This document shows positions 32,099-40,069 of a stretch of 64,000 nt of DNA, piece after piece (position 1 is the first letter of the stretch; each line of letters opens with the position of its first letter). Both the position numbers and the translations under genes were made by a program. Under the pieces are notes generated by a model that saw nothing but the letters and a program-made list of their open reading frames with translations, was not told where the DNA came from and did no database searches. This DNA comes from Hydrogenophaga aromaticivorans (lineage in GTDB: Bacteria > Pseudomonadota > Gammaproteobacteria > Burkholderiales > Burkholderiaceae_C): contig NZ_VYGV01000027.1 in the NCBI RefSeq assembly GCF_013387465.1, forward strand, positions 62,001-126,000. Reading direction: 5' to 3'.

Positions 32099-33265
32099 CT
32101 AGACCCGGTGCTCCAACGCCCGCAGCCGCAACGCGCAACCCGTGGCCACCAGCGCACAGGCCGCCGAGAGCCAGAACACGCTGGCCAGGCCGAAGGCTGA
32201 ACTGAGCAACCCGCCACCCAGTCCGCCCATGACCCCGGGCAAGCCGTAGCCGATCACGGTGTAAAGCGCCTGGCCGCGCCCGCGCAGACGGCCCGGGAAA
32301 TGGTGCGAGAGCAGCGCGATGCAGACCGTGTGGTGCGCGGCGAAGGTGATGGCGTGCAACGCCTGCGCCAGCAACAACAGCGGCCACACCAGCGGCAGGC
32401 CGGCGGTGAGCCCCATGCGCAGGGCCATCAGCACCGCGGCCAGCGCCAGCCAGCCGGTGAGCGAGATCAGCGGCAGCCAGCGCCCTTGCGTGAAGAACCA
32501 GCCGATCTCGATCACCACCGACACCGCCCACAAGAGTCCGATCACGGTCTTGCTGTAACCCAGCGAGTCCAGGTAGAGCGAGAAAAAGACATAGATGAAG
32601 ATGTGCGCGAGCACATGGAAGAACACGGCCGCAAAGAACCAGCGCACCGGCGGCTGGCGCAGCACGGGCCACATGTCGGGGTGATCGGCCTCAAAGTGCG
32701 CGGCTTCCTTGAAGTCGGGCAGCAACCAGACACTCGCGGTCACCGCGGCGAGCGTGCCCAGGGTCCAGGCGGGGAAGTGGCCCATGCCGAAACGCTCGAA
32801 CCACCAGCCCGCCACCACCACCGTGAGCAGAAAACCCAGCGAACCCCAGAGCCGCACGCGGCCGTAGCGCCGGGCGTCGAACGCGCCGCCCTGGCTCACC
32901 AGGTGCGCCAGCGCGGCTTCGCTCATCGGCATCATGGCGCTGGTGTGGGTGAACATGAACAGCAGCACGGTGAACAGCGCCACGCCGCCGAGCGGAAACC
33001 ACAGCCCGATGGAGAGCAGCAGCGCCACCGTGGCGCCGTAGCGCAGCAGCTTCACGCGCTCGCCGGTGCGGTCGCTCAGCGTGCCCCAGGCGTAGGGCGC
33101 AAACAGGCGCGTGGCCGACTGCACCGAGGTCAGCACACTGATGGCGATCAGGCCGAAGCCCAGCTCTTTCAGCCAGAGCGGCAGGTAGGGATTGAAGAAG
33201 CCGATGTGCGCGAAATAGCTCGCGGACAGGGCTGCAAAAGGAAGAAGCTGTTTTCTTTCAGCCAC
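32099..33265 (-). CDS. MFS transporter (HcaT/nucleoside-symporter-like group)
   Basis: A 388-residue protein with twelve predicted helices. It opens QLLPFAALSASYFAHIGFFN, the MFS_1-like start shared with the 3-phenylpropionate permease group, and has the cytoplasmic loop WGTLSDRTGERVKLLR and HTSAMMPMSEAALAHLV. GTG 33265 overlaps the aroC stop by eight bases (GTGGCTGA), indicating translational coupling. Substrate unknown. The group includes transporters for aromatic acids and sugars. Confidence 0.82.
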   Translation of the reverse strand: MAERKQLLPFAALSASYFAHIGFFNPYLPLWLKELGFGLIAISVLTSVQSATRLFAPYAWGTLSDRTGERVKLLRYGATVALLLSIGLWFPLGGVALFTVLLFMFTHTSAMMPMSEAALAHLVSQGGAFDARRYGRVRLWGSLGFLLTVVVAGWWFERFGMGHFPAWTLGTLAAVTASVWLLPDFKEAAHFEADHPDMWPVLRQPPVRWFFAAVFFHVLAHIFIYVFFSLYLDSLGYSKTVIGLLWAVSVVIEIGWFFTQGRWLPLISLTGWLALAAVLMALRMGLTAGLPLVWPLLLLAQALHAITFAAHHTVCIALLSHHFPGRLRGRGQALYTVIGYGLPGVMGGLGGGLLSSAFGLASVFWLSAACALVATGCALRLRALEHRV

Positions 33266-34358
33266 GCGAGGCCGCAGCGATGTCCGGCGTGTCCACATGC
33301 ACGTCGCCACACTGCGCACGGTGCCGCAGCGCGTGGTCCATCACCACCAGCGCGAGCAGCGCTTCCATGATGGGCGCGGCGCGGATGCCGACGCAGGGGT
33401 CGTGGCGGCCTTTGGTGATGACTTCGGTGGGTGCGCCCGACACGTCTATCGAATCGCGCGGGATCAGGATCGAGCTGGTGGGCTTGATGGCGATCGACAC
33501 GTCCAGGTCCTGCCCGGTGCTGATGCCGCCGAGCGTGCCACCGGCCTTGTTGCCCACAAAGCCTCCGGGTGTGAGCGAGTCGCCGTGCGTGCTGCCCCGG
33601 TCGGTCACGCTGGCGAAACCGGCGCCGATCTCCACGCCCTTGACGGCGTTCAGGCCCATCATGGCGTAGGCGATGTCGGCATCCAGCTTGTCGTACAGCG
33701 GCTGGCCCAGTCCCACCGGCATGTTCTGCGCCACCACGCGCAGGCGCGCGCCGCAGGAGTCGCCGCTCTTGCGCAGTTCGTTCATGAAGGTTTCGATGGC
33801 CGACACGTCGGCCACCGGCGCGAAGAAGGGGTTGTTGGGCACGTGGTCCCAACTCTCGAAACCCACCGCCACGTCGCCCACCTGCGTCATGCAGGCGTGG
33901 AACGTGGTGCCAAACTTTTCTTTCAGCCACTTCTTGGCCACGGCACCGGCCGCCACGGTGGGCGCGGTCAGGCGGGCCGAACTGCGGCCGCCACCGCGCG
34001 GGTCGCGGATGCCGAATTTCTGCCAGTAGGTGTAGTCGGCATGACCGGGGCGGAAGGTCTGCAGGATGTTGCCGTAGTCCTTGCTGCGCTGGTCGGTGTT
34101 GCGGATCAGCAGGGCGATCGGCGTGCCGGTGGTCTTGCCCTCGTACACGCCGCTGAGGATTTCCACCGCGTCGGGCTCGTTGCGCTGGGTGACGAATTTC
34201 GACGTGCCGGGGCGGCGGCGGTCCAGATCGGTCTGGATATCCGCCTCGGACAAGGCCATGCCGGGCGGGCAACCGTCGATCACGCAGCCAATGGCCGGGC
34301 CGTGGGATTCACCGAAGTTGGTGACGCAAAACAGGGTGCCGAAGGTGTTGCCGCTCAT
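33258..34358 (-). CDS. aroC: Chorismate synthase
   Basis: A 366-residue chorismate synthase converting EPSP to chorismate with reduced FMN. Family signatures are all present: FGESHGPAIGCVIDGCPPG, RRPGTSKFVTQRNEPDAVEI, the RPGHADYTYWQKFGIRDPRG block and HDPCVGIRAAPIMEAL. ATG 34358 (MSGNTFGTLF) is the normal start; the longer frame is rejected. It is the biosynthetic end of the shikimate pathway and unlikely to be under the catabolic IclR regulator. It is coupled to a downstream MFS gene. Confidence 0.96.
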   Translation of the reverse strand: MSGNTFGTLFCVTNFGESHGPAIGCVIDGCPPGMALSEADIQTDLDRRRPGTSKFVTQRNEPDAVEILSGVYEGKTTGTPIALLIRNTDQRSKDYGNILQTFRPGHADYTYWQKFGIRDPRGGGRSSARLTAPTVAAGAVAKKWLKEKFGTTFHACMTQVGDVAVGFESWDHVPNNPFFAPVADVSAIETFMNELRKSGDSCGARLRVVAQNMPVGLGQPLYDKLDADIAYAMMGLNAVKGVEIGAGFASVTDRGSTHGDSLTPGGFVGNKAGGTLGGISTGQDLDVSIAIKPTSSILIPRDSIDVSGAPTEVITKGRHDPCVGIRAAPIMEALLALVVMDHALRHRAQCGDVHVDTPDIAAASRG

Positions 34359-34543
34359 AGTGGACGGATTATCCCAGAGGGCCGCGCGGGTGCCGGGATG
34401 GTGCTGCGGCGCCCAGCTTGGTGCGCCCGCCAACGGCTTTCGGTGCACCCTGGTACCCATCAAAGCCAAAAGGCCAATGGAACGCTTCATGCTTTGTGCT
34501 GCATTGCAACAATCCGCTTGCATTCCACCGACAGGAGCGCCCC

Positions 34544-34972
34544 ATGCTGGACCGAACCACCACCCTGTTCTCCCACGTCAAACCCGGTGAAACCGAGTTC
34601 ATTCGCGGCGGTTTGCGCGACTTTTTCCTTTACCGCGACCTGGGCATCGCCGCCGCCACGCACGGCAAGGTGGTCGCGCACCTGGTGAAAGCCAACCTGC
34701 CGCCCGACGGCGGCACGGGCTGGCACATCCACGAGGCCGATTTCCAGATCGTGATCATGACCAAGGGCTGGGCCAAGTTCATGTACGAAGACCAGGTGAC
34801 CCTGGTGGAAGCCGGCGACGTGGTGCACCAGCGCCCGGGCATCCGCCACTACCTGTTCGACTACTCCCCCGACATGGAGTACCTGGAGATCGTCTCGCCG
34901 GCGGATTTCAAGTCGGTGCCGGTCGACCCGGTGTGCGAGATCCCGGCGCCGACGCAATGGACCGAACCCTGA
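34544..34972 (+). CDS. Cupin domain protein
   Basis: A 142-residue single-domain cupin. Motif 1 is about GTGWHIHEADFQIVIMTKGWA with two His and an acidic residue, and motif 2 is RPGIRHYLFDYSPDMEYLEI with a His. ATG 34544 follows ACAGGAGCG. It stands alone between aroC (divergent) and a GST gene (convergent). The 185-base gap from aroC holds its promoter but nothing else recognisable. Binding or enzymatic role unknown. Confidence 0.8.
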   Translation: MLDRTTTLFSHVKPGETEFIRGGLRDFFLYRDLGIAAATHGKVVAHLVKANLPPDGGTGWHIHEADFQIVIMTKGWAKFMYEDQVTLVEAGDVVHQRPGIRHYLFDYSPDMEYLEIVSPADFKSVPVDPVCEIPAPTQWTEP

Positions 34973-35017
34973 AGCGATGAGCGAGGAATCTCCGGCGCGA
35001 AAGGCCTTCACCCAGAA

Positions 35018-35098
35018 CGCCGCGGAACCGGCTTCGCCGGGCCGCCAGCGTTGCCCCCTTGAGGGGGTGACGCGCCCATAGGCGCGGCGCGGGGGTGA
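35018..35098 (-). repeat. Dispersed GC-rich intergenic repeat, copy 4
   Basis: It includes GGAACCGGCTTCGCCGGGCC, the core CCCCCTTGAGGGGG and GGCGCGGCGCGGGGGTG. The GGGGGTG end abuts the stop codon of the GST gene (starts at 35100 on the minus strand). It aligns along its length with the inverted copy at 20871-20952. Confidence 0.7.
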
Positions 35099-35099
35099 C

Positions 35100-35756
35100 T
35101 CAGAACTCCGCGTCGAGCTCGTCGATTTCGTCGGGCTCTTCTTCGGCTGCCTTGACCCATTCCTTCATGGCGGGGATATCCATGATGGTGTCGCAATAAG
35201 CGACACAGGCCGGATCGAGCGCCACCTCGTAGGTGATGAAGCGCGTGACCACCGGCGCGAACATCGCGTCGGCGATGCAGGGTTTGGCGCCGAACAGGAA
35301 CGGGCCGCCGTATTTTTCCAGGCATTCCTGCCAGATGATCTCGATGCGGTCGATGTCGGTCTGTGCACGCGACCAGAGCTTGAAGCCCGGGAAATGCGCC
35401 TTGATGTTCATGGGCAGCGACGAGCGCATGGCACTGAAGCCCGAATGCATCTCGCCGCAGATAGCGCGGCAGTGCGCGCGGGCCGCGCGGTCGGCCGGCA
35501 GCAGCCCCGCCTTGGGCTTGATCTCGTTGAGGTATTCGCCGATGGCGAGCGTGTCCCACACGTGCACGCCGTCGTGGTCCAGCGAGGGCACACGCATCGA
35601 GGCCGAGAGCAGCAGCATCTCGGCTTTCATGGCCGGGTCGTCGGGCGAGATGATGTGCTCGGTGAACTCCAGCTTGGCCAGCTTCGCCATCAGCCAGCCG
35701 CGCAAGGCCCAGGCGCCGTAATTCTTGCTGCTGATCGTGAGAACCGCTTTGGCCAT
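35100..35756 (-). CDS. Glutathione S-transferase family protein
   Basis: A 218-residue GST-like protein: thioredoxin-fold N-domain (LTISSKNYGAWALRGWLMAK, then SMRVPSLDHDGVHVWDTLAI) and helical C-domain (FGAKPCIADAMFAPVVTRF). The Ser/Asn cluster in ISSKNYG probably provides the catalytic residue. ATG 35756 has GAGGAG upstream. The tail is very acidic (EEEPDEIDELDAEF). Substrate unknown. Confidence 0.85.
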   Translation of the reverse strand: MAKAVLTISSKNYGAWALRGWLMAKLAKLEFTEHIISPDDPAMKAEMLLLSASMRVPSLDHDGVHVWDTLAIGEYLNEIKPKAGLLPADRAARAHCRAICGEMHSGFSAMRSSLPMNIKAHFPGFKLWSRAQTDIDRIEIIWQECLEKYGGPFLFGAKPCIADAMFAPVVTRFITYEVALDPACVAYCDTIMDIPAMKEWVKAAEEEPDEIDELDAEF

Positions 35757-35890
35757 GGAATGCTCCTCGTGAGTGCCAGGGTTGCAGCAATCCCTGTGCC
35801 ACCTTTGTGCATCGCGGGCGCACCAGCAGGGTGCAGCGGTTCTGGCCCGTTCCTTGCCTGCACACAGCCCATCCAACAGGAAAGAACCTC

Positions 35891-37108
35891 ATGCTGTATC
35901 AGGCCTACCAACTCCAGTCCGACCTGGTGTCGCCGCTGCGTCTGGCTGCCCAGCATCTGAGCGCATCGCTCTGGATCCAAAAGACCGAGCGCACGGTGGT
36001 GCGCAAGGTGGCCGCCGCCTGCGATGTGCTGTCGCGCCTGCGGCTCACGCATTCGCGCCCGCCGTACAACATCCATTCGGTGACGGTGGGCGAAACCGAG
36101 ATCCCGGTGGTTGAAGAGACCGTGCTCACCCTGCCCTTCGGCACCCTGCTGCGCTTTCGCAAGGACGACCCCAGCCTGCCGGAACAACCCAGAGTCCTGC
36201 TCGCCGCGCCGCTCTCGGGCCACTTCGCCACGCTGCTGCGCGAAACCGCGCGCACCCTGCTGCAGGACCACGACGTCTACATCACCGACTGGCACAACGC
36301 GCGCGACGTCTCGCTGCTGCACGGCGGCTTCAGCCTGGACGACTACATCAGCTACCTGATCCGCTTCACCGAAGCCGTGGGCGAAGGCAGCCACATGATC
36401 GCCGTGTGCCAGCCCTGCGTGGCCGCGCTGGCCGCCACGGCCGTCATGGCCGAAGACGACAACCCGGCCCAGCCGCGCAGCCTCACGCTGATGGCCGGTC
36501 CGGTGGACTGCCGCGTCAACCCGACCGAGGTCAACAAGCTGGCCACCAGCCAACCGATCACCTGGTTCGAGAAGAACCTGATCAGCCACGTGCCGCTGCC
36601 GCACGCTGGCTTCATGCGCCGCGTGTACCCCGGTTTCGTGCAGCTCTCGGCCTTCATCAGCATGAACCCGGAGCGCCACAAGCAGTCGTTCCGCAACATC
36701 TACGACCATCTGCAAGAAGGCCGCGTTGAAGAAGCCCAGGTGATACAGGACTTCTACGAGGAATACCTCGCGGTGAACGACCTGCCGGCCGAGTTCTACC
36801 TGGAGACGGTGGAAAAGGTGTTCCAGACCTACGACCTGCCGCGCGGCGTGCTGACCTACCAGGGTCGCACCGTGAACCCGGCCGCGATCCGCCGCACCGC
36901 GCTGATGACGGTCGAGGGTGAGCGCGACGACATCTGCTCGGTGGGCCAGACGGTCGCCGCGCAGGACCTGTGCCCGAACGTGCGCCCTTACCTGAAAACC
37001 CACCACATCCAGACCGGCGTGGGCCACTACGGTGTCTTCAGCGGTCGCCGGTGGAACCAGCAGATTTACCCGCGGGTGCGCGACCACATCCACGCCAGCC
37101 AGGGATAA
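35891..37108 (+). CDS. phaZ: Intracellular polyhydroxybutyrate depolymerase
   Basis: A 405-residue PhaZ of the intracellular PHB depolymerase family that mobilises stored polyester granules. The lipase-box serine is replaced by Cys176 in VCQPCVAAL, matching the Cys nucleophile known for Ralstonia PhaZ1. The GERDDICS and GVGHYGVFSG segments would supply Asp and His. ATG 35891 has AGGAAAGA upstream. It is monocistronic, closed by a strong bidirectional terminator. Its presence implies the organism makes PHB. Confidence 0.93.
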   Translation: MLYQAYQLQSDLVSPLRLAAQHLSASLWIQKTERTVVRKVAAACDVLSRLRLTHSRPPYNIHSVTVGETEIPVVEETVLTLPFGTLLRFRKDDPSLPEQPRVLLAAPLSGHFATLLRETARTLLQDHDVYITDWHNARDVSLLHGGFSLDDYISYLIRFTEAVGEGSHMIAVCQPCVAALAATAVMAEDDNPAQPRSLTLMAGPVDCRVNPTEVNKLATSQPITWFEKNLISHVPLPHAGFMRRVYPGFVQLSAFISMNPERHKQSFRNIYDHLQEGRVEEAQVIQDFYEEYLAVNDLPAEFYLETVEKVFQTYDLPRGVLTYQGRTVNPAAIRRTALMTVEGERDDICSVGQTVAAQDLCPNVRPYLKTHHIQTGVGHYGVFSGRRWNQQIYPRVRDHIHASQG

Positions 37109-37127
37109 AACCCCTCAGTGCCTGAAC

Positions 37128-37158
37128 GCAAAACGCCCCGGCATGCGGGGCGTTTTGC
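37128..37158. terminator. Bidirectional terminator between phaZ and CBS genes
   Basis: GCAAAACGCCCCG and CGGGGCGTTTTGC form a perfect 13-pair stem with a five-base loop. A- and T-rich ends let it work on both strands of these convergent genes. Confidence 0.92.
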
Positions 37159-37176
37159 TTGGAGAGGAACTGGTGC

Positions 37177-37644
37177 TCAAGGGAAGTTCGGTTCGGTCTT
37201 GCCGGTTTCGTCTTCCGGCCAGTCGCGGATGTAGGCCTTGAGCATCTTGTTCTCGAAGTTCTGGCTGTCGACAACGGCCTTGGCGACGTCGTAGAAGCTG
37301 ATCACGCCCATGAGCATCTTGTTGTCCATCACCGGCATGTAGCGGGTGTGGCGCTCCAGCATGAGCGGGCGCACTTCGTCGAGTTCGGTCTCGGGGGTAC
37401 AGCTCATGGGGTGGTCGTCCATCACGGCGCGCACCGCGCGGGTCCCGAGCACGCCATTGTTCTTGGCCAGCGTGTGGATCACTTCCCGGAAGGTCAACAT
37501 GCCCACCAGCTCGCCGTGTTCCATGACGGCCAGCGATCCGATGTCGAACTGGGCCATGGTGGCCGCCGACTGGATCAGCGTGTCGTCGGGGTGGCAGGTG
37601 TAGAGGGTTCCGCCCTTGACGCGCAGGATGTCACTGACTTTCAT
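37177..37644 (-). CDS. CBS-domain pair protein
   Basis: A 155-residue protein made almost wholly of two CBS motifs (MKVSDILRVKGGTLYTCHPD to LTFREVIHTLAK; then VMDDHPMSCTPETELDEV to MGVISFYDVAKAVV). Such stand-alone pairs bind adenine nucleotides and act as energy sensors or regulatory subunits. ATG 37644 follows GAGGAG. It is divergent from the homoserine sulfhydrylase gene. Partner unknown. Confidence 0.88.
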   Translation of the reverse strand: MKVSDILRVKGGTLYTCHPDDTLIQSAATMAQFDIGSLAVMEHGELVGMLTFREVIHTLAKNNGVLGTRAVRAVMDDHPMSCTPETELDEVRPLMLERHTRYMPVMDNKMLMGVISFYDVAKAVVDSQNFENKMLKAYIRDWPEDETGKTEPNFP

Positions 37645-37776
37645 CGCCGTTCTCCTCGGAGTGTTTGGTGTCGCCAGCCGGTCTGGCATGCATGGGAATA
37701 TAGCCCACAATAAACCCGAAAACCACCGCATTCAACCCGATGCGGACGCATTCGAACCCCACAGGAGACAGACCCC

Positions 37777-39084
37777 ATGCCCGGCTATTCCGACCCCGGC
37801 TTTGACACGCTGGCGCTGCACGCCGGCGCCACGCCCGACGCCACCGGCGCGCGCGCGGTGCCGATCCACCTCACCACCTCGTTCGTCTTCGAGTCCAGCG
37901 ACCACGCGGCCGCCCTGTTCAACCTGGAGCGCGCCGGCCACGTCTACAGCCGCATCAGCAACCCGACCAACGCGGTGTTCGAACAGCGCATGGCCGCGCT
38001 CGAAGGCGGCATCGGCGCCATCTCGGTCGCCAGCGGCCAGGCCGCGCTGCACCTGAGCATCGCCACCCTCATGGGCGCGGGTTCACACATCGTCGCCAGC
38101 ACGGCGCTCTACGGCGGCAGCCAGAACCTGCTGCACTACACGCTGCGCCGCTTCGGCATTGAAACGACCTTCGTGAAGCCCGGCGACATCGACGGCTGGA
38201 AAGCGGCCGTGCGGCCCAACACCCGGTTGCTGTTCGGCGAAACCGTGGGCAACCCGGGCCTGGACGTGCTGGACATGCCGACCGTGGCGCAGATCGCGCA
38301 CGAAGCGAAAGTGCCGCTGCTGGTGGACAGCACGCTGACCACGCCCTACCTCATCAAACCCTTCGAACACGGCGCCGACCTCATCTACCACTCGGCCACC
38401 AAGTTCCTCAGCGGCCATGGCACCGTGATCGGTGGCGTGGTGGTGGACGGCGGCAGCTTCGACTGGGACGCCAGCGGGCTGTTTCCTGAGCTGACCGAGC
38501 CTTACGACGGCTTCCACGGCATGACCTTCAGCGAAGAAAGCACCGTGGGCGCTTTCCTGCTGCGCGCGCGCCGCGAGGGTCTGCGCGATTTCGGCGCCTG
38601 CCTCTCGCCGCACAGCGCCTGGCTGATCCTGCAGGGGCTGGAGACCTTGTCGCTGCGCATGGAGCGCCACATGAGCAACACCGAGCAGGTCGTGAGCTTC
38701 CTGGCCAGCCACCCGCTGGTGGGCCGGGTGGGCCACCCGCTGCTGGAAACGCACCCCAGCCACGCGCTGGCGCAGAAGCTGCTGAAGCACGGGGCGAAAG
38801 GCGCGGGCGCGGTGTTCAGCTTCGACATCAAAGGCTCGCGCGAACAGGGCAAGGCTTTCATCGAAGCGCTCAAGATCTTCAGCCACCTGGCCAACGTGGG
38901 CGACTGCCGCTCGCTGGTGATCCACCCGGCCAGCACCACGCACTTCCGCATGAGCGACGAGGCGCTGGCCGGCGCCGGCATCGGCCCGGGAACCATCCGT
39001 CTGTCCATCGGGCTCGAAGACCCGGACGACCTGATCGACGACCTCAAGCGCGCGCTCAAGGCCGCCGAGAAAGCGGGGGTCTGA
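37777..39084 (+). CDS. O-acetyl/O-succinylhomoserine sulfhydrylase
   Basis: A 435-residue PLP enzyme of the Cys/Met metabolism family that replaces the acyl group of acylhomoserine by sulfide to form homocysteine. Signatures are YSRISNPTNAVFEQRMAALE, SGQAALHLSIATLMGAGSHI, the VDSTLTTPYLIKPFEHGADL block and the PLP-lysine segment HSATKFLSGHGTVIGG. Length and the insertion after the lysine favour the MetY-type group, but acyl preference is not certain. ATG 37777 has CAGGAGAC upstream. An alpha/beta hydrolase gene starts two bases past its stop, suggesting co-translation. Confidence 0.9.
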   Translation: MPGYSDPGFDTLALHAGATPDATGARAVPIHLTTSFVFESSDHAAALFNLERAGHVYSRISNPTNAVFEQRMAALEGGIGAISVASGQAALHLSIATLMGAGSHIVASTALYGGSQNLLHYTLRRFGIETTFVKPGDIDGWKAAVRPNTRLLFGETVGNPGLDVLDMPTVAQIAHEAKVPLLVDSTLTTPYLIKPFEHGADLIYHSATKFLSGHGTVIGGVVVDGGSFDWDASGLFPELTEPYDGFHGMTFSEESTVGAFLLRARREGLRDFGACLSPHSAWLILQGLETLSLRMERHMSNTEQVVSFLASHPLVGRVGHPLLETHPSHALAQKLLKHGAKGAGAVFSFDIKGSREQGKAFIEALKIFSHLANVGDCRSLVIHPASTTHFRMSDEALAGAGIGPGTIRLSIGLEDPDDLIDDLKRALKAAEKAGV

Positions 39085-39086
39085 AC

Positions 39087-39905
39087 ATGTACCTCACCGT
39101 CAACGGCGCCAGCACCTACTGCTACACCGGCGGCAAAGCCTTCGATGCCGCCAAACCCACCGTGGTCTTCATCCACGGCGTGCTCAACGACCACAGCGTG
39201 TGGATCCTGCAGACACGCTACCTCGCCAACCACGGCTTCAACGTGCTGGCGGTGGACCTGCCCGGCCATTGCAAGAGTGGCGGCGAAGCGCCGTCTTCCG
39301 TCGAAGAAGCCGCGGACTTCATCGCCGCCCTGCTCGACGCGGCGGGTGTGCCGTCCGCCGCGCTGGTCGGCCACAGCTGGGGCTCGCTGATCGCGCTCGA
39401 AGCCGCGTCCCGGCTGAAAGACCGCGTGAGCCACCTGGTGCTGGTGGGCACAGCCTACCCCATGAAGGTGTCGCCCGCGCTGATCGAGGCTTCGCTGAAC
39501 GAGCCTATGAAAGCGCTGACCATGGTCAACGTGTTCTCGCGCTCCACCCTCGCCGCGCCGCCCTCGGCGCTCGGCCCGGGGACCTGGGTCTACGGCGCCA
39601 GCATGGCGCTGGGCAAACGCGTGCTGGCCAGCAACCCGAAGGTGAATGTGTTCCACCGCGGCTTCGTGGCCTGCGACCGGTATGCGGGCGGCGAGGCGGC
39701 CATGGCCGCGCTCACCTGCCCGGTGCTGTTCCTGCTGGGTGGGGTGGACCAGATGACCCAGCCCAAGGCGGCGCAAGGACTGATCAAGGCCGCCCAGGCC
39801 GCAGGCAAAGCCGTGCAGGTCGTGACCCTGCCGGTCGGCCATCACCAGATGACCGAGACGCCGGACCTGACCCTGTTCGCGATCCGCGATTTCCTCAAGC
39901 GCTGA
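39087..39905 (+). CDS. Alpha/beta hydrolase
   Basis: A 272-residue alpha/beta-hydrolase. The oxyanion segment is VFIHGVLNDHSVW, the nucleophile elbow is LVGHSWGSLIALEAA with Ser, the acid probably Asp in LLGGVDQMTQP, and the His in LPVGHHQMTETPD. It begins two bases after the sulfhydrylase stop and should be translated from the same message. The substrate is unknown. Being coupled to a homoserine sulfhydrylase suggests it acts on an ester or thioester linked to sulfur amino-acid metabolism (speculative). Confidence 0.85.
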   Translation: MYLTVNGASTYCYTGGKAFDAAKPTVVFIHGVLNDHSVWILQTRYLANHGFNVLAVDLPGHCKSGGEAPSSVEEAADFIAALLDAAGVPSAALVGHSWGSLIALEAASRLKDRVSHLVLVGTAYPMKVSPALIEASLNEPMKALTMVNVFSRSTLAAPPSALGPGTWVYGASMALGKRVLASNPKVNVFHRGFVACDRYAGGEAAMAALTCPVLFLLGGVDQMTQPKAAQGLIKAAQAAGKAVQVVTLPVGHHQMTETPDLTLFAIRDFLKR

Positions 39906-39983
39906 AACCAGGCGGGTGCGGGGGCGCACAAGCCTCGCCTCCCGCCATCGCGGCCCTCGATCCGTCCACGGAATCCGTGATAT

Positions 39984-40012
39984 TTGTCAAGTACGGAAAG
40001 GTCTGCAATACT
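39984..40012 (+). promoter_or_regulatory. Strong sigma-70-type promoter of the propeller sensor kinase gene
   Basis: TTGTCA, a 17-base spacer, then AATACT with an extended TGC before it. It lies 58 bases upstream of ATG 40070 and is the clearest sigma-70 promoter I can see in the window. Confidence 0.7.
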
Positions 40013-40069
40013 GAAGAATGTGTAGCGAGAAGTAAACAAGAGCCTGCACCCGAACCACATCGGAAAGAG

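Noticed and set aside
39200..40069. In-frame extension of the sensor kinase gene by 290 codons
   Set aside because: It runs through the alpha/beta hydrolase gene in another frame. A good promoter, ribosome site and signal peptide place the start at 40070.
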